64,000 nt of DNA. Source: Clostridia bacterium (GTDB lineage: Bacteria > Bacillota > Clostridia > Oscillospirales > Acutalibacteraceae). The position numbers and the translations under genes were made by a program. Below, piece by piece: positions 60,104 to 64,000 of the stretch. The notes under the pieces were generated by a model. That model was not told the DNA's origin and did not search any database. It worked only from the letters and a program-made list of their open reading frames with translations. Location of the stretch: the NCBI GenBank assembly GCA_017439585.1, contig JAFSIV010000008.1:43688-107687 (forward strand). Reading direction: 5' to 3'. Position 1 is the first letter of the stretch. The number at the start of each line of letters is the position of its first letter.

Positions 60104-61627
60104 TTATTTTTTAATATTAAAATACCGTTTTGATTTATAGTTTTTAGCATCCTTATAAATTTTTTCTAAGACAAGCTCTCTTTTTATTTTATCTTCTCCC
60201 TCTTTAACCTTTGCCATCATATAAAAAATTATAAAAATCAAGGTTATTGAAGCTAAGGAAACATATTTAGAGACCTTAACCGAGGAAAAGCTTAATCCTC
60301 CGAAAAACTCAATAATTTTATTAACTATTTTTGCTAATAAATTGCAGAGTGAAAAAATCGTCTCTGATATTAACGGTATAATCGGATTAATTATTAAAGC
60401 CGATACCGAAAAACAAAGAAGCAGAGTTATAAAATATGAAATCATAAGATTTGCTATAATCGAAACAATAGAAATTTCACCGTAAGTATTTATAAGTGTC
60501 GGCATAGTGAAAAGGGTTGCGCTTACATTAATTATAAATGCGAATAAAATCGTTTGCGATATTTTAAATTTTAAAAGCTCTTTTCTTTTAATATAATCGC
60601 ATATAGGAAGTGCCACCGATAATATGCCGAAGGTTGATAACACCGATAGCCTGAAACCCACATTGAAAATTGCAAAGGGCGAGATTATCAGAGCTACTGA
60701 GGTTGCTGTTCCCAAAGCGTTTTCAGAGGTGTTGTCTTTATTAAGCATTAGTCCCAAAGCGGCAACTATATATGTGCCTCCCGCTCTGAACATTGACATT
60801 GTAAATCCGCAAACCGCCGTTAGAATTATAACAACAGCAAGTATAGTAAAGCCTCTGAGAAATCGGTTATAAATAAATTTCTCGAAAGATTTAGTGAAAA
60901 GCGAAACTATTATAGCAAGATGCATACCCGAGACTACCATACTATGCGCCACGCCTGCCCGTTTTACCGATACATAAAAGTTATTGGTGAAATAACTTTT
61001 ATCTCCGAAAACCAATGCGGTAATGGTTGAGGCTTCGGCATAATCTGTATTCGAAAATATAGTTTTTCTGATATATTCTCTGATATCTTCAAAAAATACG
61101 AGGAGATTATCTTTTTTATCCAAAACCGAAACATCGCTTATATTTGCGGTTAGAAATATTTTATTGCTGTAAAAAGAAGCTTTATAAGGATTTTCTATTT
61201 TGCTAAGATTAAAGTCGGCTTTTATATAATCGCCGACTTTTAGGGTTTCGCCATAACAGTAAGCATTTATTTTACTGCCCGACGCAATAATATCACTCTC
61301 GGTTATTTCAACGACCGCAACACTATAATTATTTTTATTTTCGGTTTGAACAACAACCGCCTCGGCGGTGCTGAAAAGTCCGTCGAGCTTAGTTTGATTT
61401 TTAATTTTAGCAGTTATATTAACGGTTGAAAGTATCATTATAAAAACAAAAACACCAACAAAAATAAATTCAGGTTTTGCCTTATAAAAAAATAAACCGC
61501 CGATTATGATGGCGGTCAGTATACCGTATAAAATTAAAGATTTGTTAGAATAAAACCCGACTACCGAGATAAAACAACAGATAATCGAACAAAGAAGCAT
61601 GGGGCGTTTTGCAAGGTAGTCTCTCAA
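60104..61627 (-). CDS. comEC: ComEC/Rec2-family protein lacking the C-terminal metallo-beta-lactamase domain
   Basis: 507 aa, many membrane helices. An N-terminal OB-like extracellular segment (~85-180, VGDYIKADFNLSKIENPYKASF) is followed by the Competence domain (~200-480) with GVAHSMVVSGMHLAI (~232-246), FRAGGTYIVAALGLML and GFRLSVLSTFGILSVALP. Full ComEC (~750 aa) forms the DNA uptake channel and ends in an MBL nuclease-like domain, absent here; the protein stops after KYVSLASITLIFIIFYMMAK and a basic tail. Start is TTG at 61625-61627, with AGGAG 8 bases upstream. Whether it serves transformation is unclear. Confidence 0.88.
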   Translation of the reverse strand: MRDYLAKRPMLLCSIICCFISVVGFYSNKSLILYGILTAIIIGGLFFYKAKPEFIFVGVFVFIMILSTVNITAKIKNQTKLDGLFSTAEAVVVQTENKNNYSVAVVEITESDIIASGSKINAYCYGETLKVGDYIKADFNLSKIENPYKASFYSNKIFLTANISDVSVLDKKDNLLVFFEDIREYIRKTIFSNTDYAEASTITALVFGDKSYFTNNFYVSVKRAGVAHSMVVSGMHLAIIVSLFTKSFEKFIYNRFLRGFTILAVVIILTAVCGFTMSMFRAGGTYIVAALGLMLNKDNTSENALGTATSVALIISPFAIFNVGFRLSVLSTFGILSVALPICDYIKRKELLKFKISQTILFAFIINVSATLFTMPTLINTYGEISIVSIIANLMISYFITLLLCFSVSALIINPIIPLISETIFSLCNLLAKIVNKIIEFFGGLSFSSVKVSKYVSLASITLIFIIFYMMAKVKEGEDKIKRELVLEKIYKDAKNYKSKRYFNIKK

Positions 61628-61665
61628 AAAACCAACTCCTTTTTATCCTTTTTTAAAACAAAGGT

Positions 61666-61694
61666 ATTATAAGTTAAAAAGAAAATTTTGTCAA
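61666..61694 (-). promoter_or_regulatory. Promoter of the comEC-like gene
   Basis: On the minus strand TTGACA (61689-61694), 17 bases, TATAAT (61666-61671). The 61695-61799 stretch beyond it shows nothing else. Confidence 0.88.
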
Positions 61695-61799
61695 TATAAA
61701 GTTTGGAAATTGAATGAATTTTGATTAGCAACGCACCGCTCTCTAACAAATTTGATGTGTTTTTTAGCCTATTTGTTCGAACCATTACATATCATTTAT

Positions 61800-61921
61800 A
61801 TTTCGTCGGCAAAGCCGGCACCGAAATTATTATCTATTATCTTTTATCTGGAAAAGTCGCTTGATATTTTAGAGAATAGATAAAAGAGAAGAGATAAGAG
61901 TACAAAAAGAAAAGCCGCTAA
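61800..61921. repeat. Dispersed repeat B, copy 2 (next to a tRNA-Arg tail remnant)
   Basis: Counterpart of 50955-51086; see that entry for the shared blocks. It runs into a hairpin AAAGCCGC-TAAAAA-GCGGCTTT (about 61912-61934), which serves as terminator for the minus-strand RNA tail at 61938-61957, as the tmRNA terminator does beside copy 1. Confidence 0.75.
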
Positions 61922-61937
61922 AAAGCGGCTTTTCTTT

Positions 61938-61957
61938 TTGGCCCGCTCGAAGGGATT
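61938..61957 (-). other. Duplicated tRNA-Arg 3' end (20 bp), possible att-like remnant
   Basis: TTGGCCCGCTCGAAGGGATT is identical to 62129-62148, the encoded CCA, acceptor 3' strand and part of the T arm of tRNA-Arg, 191 bases away. Beyond it (61958-62070) is a GC-rich patch (CGCACCTATCGCCTCGCTTACG, with AAAACAACC-ATTTA-GGTTGTTTT hairpin) that ends in TTCGAATCCCTTCGG, an inverted copy of the T-arm sequence. The rest of the tRNA is absent. Confidence 0.7.
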
Positions 61958-62091
61958 TTGTCTCGGTGCTCCCGCACCTATCGCCTCGCTTACGCTCGTT
62001 GCCCCGTCGGCGAAAACAACCATTTAGGTTGTTTTCTTCCGCTTTCGCTCCCTCCTTGTTCGAATCCCTTCGGAAATATAGATAAATTAAA

Positions 62092-62123
62092 AGGAGAACC
62101 AATCCTTACGGATTGATTCTCCT
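62092..62123 (-). terminator. tRNA-Arg terminator
   Basis: On the minus strand AGGAGAAT-CAATCC-GTAA-GGATTG-GTTCTCCT followed by TTTAATTT. Confidence 0.8.
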
Positions 62124-62129
62124 CTTAAT

Positions 62130-62206
62130 TGGCCCGCTCGAAGGGATTCGAACCCCCGGTCTTCAGAATCGGAATCTGCTGCGTTATCCAGCTGCGCCAC
62201 GAGCGG
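62130..62206 (-). tRNA. tRNA-Arg (anticodon CCG)
   Basis: 77 nt with encoded CCA. Acceptor CCGCTCG / CGAGCGG with discriminator G, D arm GCG..CGC, anticodon arm CAGA-TTCCGAT-TCTG with anticodon CCG at 34-36 (reads CGG), T arm CGGGGGTTCGAATCCCTTCG. It has its own terminator; a duplicate of its 3' end lies 191 bases downstream. Confidence 0.95.
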
Positions 62207-62396
62207 AAATATATTTCAATAATACTCTATTTAAATTTTAAAGTCAATCGCTAAATCTATAATTAGATATTATTAAAATAATAACTTTACAAAAATTATA
62301 AATATATGATAATATAAATATTAGAAACCCATTCGCGAAAATTACAAAGTGTTAAATAGAAAGTTTAATTTCAAATTTAAAACTGGGAGACGAAAA

Positions 62397-63569
62397 ATGG
62401 AAGATATAAGAAAAATGAATGTATTGGTTTTAGGAAATTCGGGAGCAGGAAAAAGCACCCTTATAAAAGCTATTTCGGGTGCTGAGGTTAAAACCGCAGT
62501 TGGCGGCAGTGTAACCCAGAATATTGATGTTTATGAATCTTCAACCTGGCCCATTCAATGTATTGATACAAAGGGTTTTGAATACAAATGGTTTGAGCAG
62601 CAAAAAACCATTAAGCAGGTTAAGAAATTTACCAAAAAACAGCTCTCTGCCAAGACAGATAAAAAAGGGGACGAGCCGTCGATAGATGCGGTTTGGTATT
62701 GTATAGACGGTTGCTCAAAAAGAGTGTTCACAGAGAATATTGAAATGATGAATAAATCAATTAAGGGTTGGAAAAATATACCTGTTTTTGCTGTTATAAC
62801 AAAATCTCTTTCTGAGGCCGAGATTGAAGAAAATGTTGAGGCGGTAAAACAAGCCTTTTCAAAAAACAAAACTATTAATCTTCAAGAGGTTATCCCCGTT
62901 GTTGCCGAGCCTTACTATATAAAATCTGAGGTTGTTGAGCAAATGGGTATTGAAGAGCTTTGCGAGGCTACTCTTGATTGCTTTGATGAAGCCAAACAAA
63001 TCAGTGCCGAAAACCGCAACCGAATGATACTTGAACAAAAGAGGTTCACCGCTAATGCTTTAACCGCAGGTGCTGCAACGGCGGGAATTGTTGTTGGTGC
63101 GGCTCCGATTTCGATTGCGGATTCATTGATATTAGTGCCGTTAGAAACCGCTTTAACAAAAGGTATCCTTAAAATTTACGGTATTGATTTTTCAGCCGAT
63201 TTAGTAACCGCCGTTATAGGCTCCGCGGCTATAACCAATGTCGCAAAAGCCTTGGTTGGAACCTTAAAAACCATACCTAATATTGCAGGCAGCGTTATAA
63301 ATGCCGTTGTTGCAGGGTTCTTTGTTGCCGCAATCGGTGAGGCAGTTATTGCATTATCCGAAACGATATATTCGGGCAAAATTGATAAAGATAAAATTGA
63401 CGGTATTATTGAATTTATGTCCGAAAAGCTTAAAAACAACCAGGTTCTCTCATTTGTTGTGAGCTACATTGAGAAGAATGCGGACAAGCTTCAAGGAAAA
63501 TCTGCAAAAGAGATTTTTAGCATAGTTGATAAAGCCGCAAAAGAAAATACAAAATTACTCAAAAAATAA
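62397..63569 (+). CDS. Dynamin/Era-like GTPase with C-terminal membrane-associating domain (YcjX/DUF697-like)
   Basis: 390 aa from the ATG at 62397 (MEDIRKMNVLVLGNSGAG), with GGGAGA upstream. G1 loop LGNSGAGKST (~13-22), a Thr in the switch region (GGSVTQNIDVY), G3 CIDTKGFEYKW (~50-60, DTKG) and G4-like AVITKSLSE (~130-138, TKS in place of NKxD). The C-terminal half (~210-345) is Gly/Ala-rich and helical (ALTAGAATAGIVVGAAPISIADSL, IAGSVINAVVAGFFVAAIGEAV), like DUF697 proteins that associate with membranes. Role unknown; stress or membrane-related GTPases are the nearest relatives. Monocistronic with its own terminator. Confidence 0.82.
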   Translation: MEDIRKMNVLVLGNSGAGKSTLIKAISGAEVKTAVGGSVTQNIDVYESSTWPIQCIDTKGFEYKWFEQQKTIKQVKKFTKKQLSAKTDKKGDEPSIDAVWYCIDGCSKRVFTENIEMMNKSIKGWKNIPVFAVITKSLSEAEIEENVEAVKQAFSKNKTINLQEVIPVVAEPYYIKSEVVEQMGIEELCEATLDCFDEAKQISAENRNRMILEQKRFTANALTAGAATAGIVVGAAPISIADSLILVPLETALTKGILKIYGIDFSADLVTAVIGSAAITNVAKALVGTLKTIPNIAGSVINAVVAGFFVAAIGEAVIALSETIYSGKIDKDKIDGIIEFMSEKLKNNQVLSFVVSYIEKNADKLQGKSAKEIFSIVDKAAKENTKLLKK

Positions 63570-63580
63570 ATTTTAAGGTT

Positions 63581-63615
63581 AAAACGCTGTCGGTAAAAAC
63601 CGGCAGCGTTTTTTG
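63581..63615 (+). terminator. Terminator of the GTPase gene
   Basis: AAAACGCTG-CGGT-AAAA-ACCG-CAGCGTTTT followed by TTTG. Confidence 0.85.
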
Positions 63616-63630
63616 TCCCATTTTAAAAAT

Positions 63631-63696
63631 TTTCATACTCGCTCTTTATTGAATCAACGGCGAAGCCATTTTCGTTTGTGGGTTATGGCGACAGAA
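63631..63696. repeat. Dispersed repeat A, copy 2
   Basis: CATACTC, GAATCAACGGCGAAGCCATT, TTCGTTTG and GGGTTATGGCGACA match copy 1 at 58731-58796. Both copies lie just downstream of a plus-strand gene's terminator. Confidence 0.7.
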
Positions 63697-63714
63697 AAGC
63701 CACTATAAAATAAA

Positions 63715-63791
63715 TAAAAACTTGCCGCAGGCAACTTTTTTCGCGCCAAAACCCTCTCGGGTTCGACCCCCCCTTTATTGTGTAAAAATGA
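63715..63791. repeat. 77-bp exact direct repeat, copy 1
   Basis: Identical over 77 bases to 63924-64000 (offset 209). It contains a CTTGCCGCAGGCAAC hairpin and CTCGGGTTCGACCCCCCC, which looks like a tRNA T arm. The window ends at the end of copy 2, so the array may continue. Confidence 0.9.
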
Positions 63792-63822
63792 CGGACTGCA
63801 AAATCTAACGACTCTGCAGTCC
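63784..63822 (-). terminator. Terminator-like hairpin of an RNA-tail remnant
   Basis: On the minus strand GGACTGCA...TGCAGTCC followed by GTCATTTTT, just after the CCA of the tail at 63831-63850. Confidence 0.6.
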
Positions 63823-63830
63823 TTTAAGTT

Positions 63831-63850
63831 TGGTGGAGATGGTGGGGATC
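63831..63850 (-). other. Stable-RNA 3'-end remnant (tRNA-like CCA tail)
   Basis: On the minus strand GATCCCCACCATCTCCACCA, the layout of the T-arm 3' strand, acceptor CATCTCC, discriminator A and CCA; similar to the tmRNA tail (GATTCTCCTCACCTCCACCA) and compatible with a tRNA-Ser-like acceptor. The remaining RNA is replaced by GC-rich sequence (63851-63923). Confidence 0.55.
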
Positions 63851-63923
63851 GCCGTTCGCTTCGCGCACTACTAGGCTTGTCGACCATCGCTTTGCGACGG
63901 TACCCGACTGCGCCGTTTTTGGC

Positions 63924-64000
63924 TAAAAACTTGCCGCAGGCAACTTTTTTCGCGCCAAAACCCTCTCGGGTTCGACCCCCCCTTTATTGTGTAAAAATGA
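63924..64000. repeat. 77-bp exact direct repeat, copy 2 (to window end)
   Basis: Exact copy of 63715-63791; together with the remnant and GC-rich patch between them they define a 209-bp period. Confidence 0.9.

Noticed and set aside
61869-62102. 77-aa open frame on the minus strand
   Set aside because: It spans the tRNA terminator, the GC-rich patch, the tRNA tail relic and repeat B; no ribosome binding site and no protein-like composition.
63766-63778. GGGTTCGACCCCCC as an intact tRNA
   Set aside because: Only a T-arm-like motif is present; no acceptor, D arm or anticodon arm can be built around it.
63654-63887. 77-aa open frame on the minus strand
   Set aside because: It runs through repeat A, the 77-bp repeat, a terminator hairpin and an RNA-tail relic; it is repeat sequence, not a gene.
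63715-64000. Direct repeats as CRISPR
   Set aside because: The repeat is 77 bp with a 132-bp interval containing RNA-tail and terminator sequence; not CRISPR-like.

Overview
The window looks like chromosome from a low-GC, Gram-positive, spore-forming Clostridia-type gut anaerobe, most like Oscillospiraceae/Ruminococcaceae. The evidence is a forespore sigma factor (sigG), a spore-type SpoIID/peptidoglycan-binding protein, a dockerin on a starch-type glycosidase, a tiny 2[4Fe-4S] ferredoxin, MtaB, ThiT under a TPP riboswitch, and Firmicutes-type promoters and ribosome binding sites. No rRNA operon, prophage, intact transposase or CRISPR array was seen.

Layout. 1-6.6 kb: rpoC (partial) and rpoB on the minus strand, under their own sigma-A promoter, with divergent sigG behind a SigF/SigG-type promoter. 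6.6-7.7 kb: a small accessory patch with an internally deleted RAYT-type transposase, an XRE regulator, a promoter carrying twin operators, a 13-codon stub of a SLOG gene, a structured RNA leader ending in a terminator, and an intact SLOG gene. 7.7-17.9 kb: sugar oxidoreduction genes, with four TIM-barrel sugar isomerases/epimerases and four Gfo/Idh/MocA dehydrogenases in two sets, bracketed by two AraC regulators. 18-48.7 kb: a large glycan-use locus on the minus strand. It starts with a 1491-aa secreted protein (four novel repeat modules, GH13, dockerin). Next come a 1120-aa secreted protein made of the same modules, a membrane-anchored GH13, a large cytosolic glycosidase-like protein, a lipoprotein solute-binding protein, a carbohydrate-binding/solute-binding fusion, two pairs of ABC sugar permeases separated by a YIP1/NHL protein and a DUF5696-like lipoprotein, a GH65 phosphorylase, beta-phosphoglucomutase, an unknown protein and an SGNH hydrolase. 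An AraC regulator (49.3 kb) diverges from its head. The simplest reading is extracellular attack on an alpha-glucan-like polymer, uptake of oligosaccharides, and cytosolic phosphorolysis feeding glucose 6-phosphate.

50-64 kb: housekeeping genes, with a small membrane protein, tmRNA and SmpB, ferredoxin, a SpoIID/PG-binding pair, TPP riboswitch-thiT, mtaB-cysK-ZIP transporter, a TM2-like protein, a SLOG protein, a probable 6S RNA, a four-helix membrane protein, a short ComEC, tRNA-Arg(CCG) and a GTPase. This part carries several short dispersed repeats, two of them attached to 3' ends of stable-RNA genes or of RNA-tail remnants, and the window ends inside a 209-bp-period direct repeat.

Family names come from motif recognition by eye; no database search was run. 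RNA structures were paired by hand.
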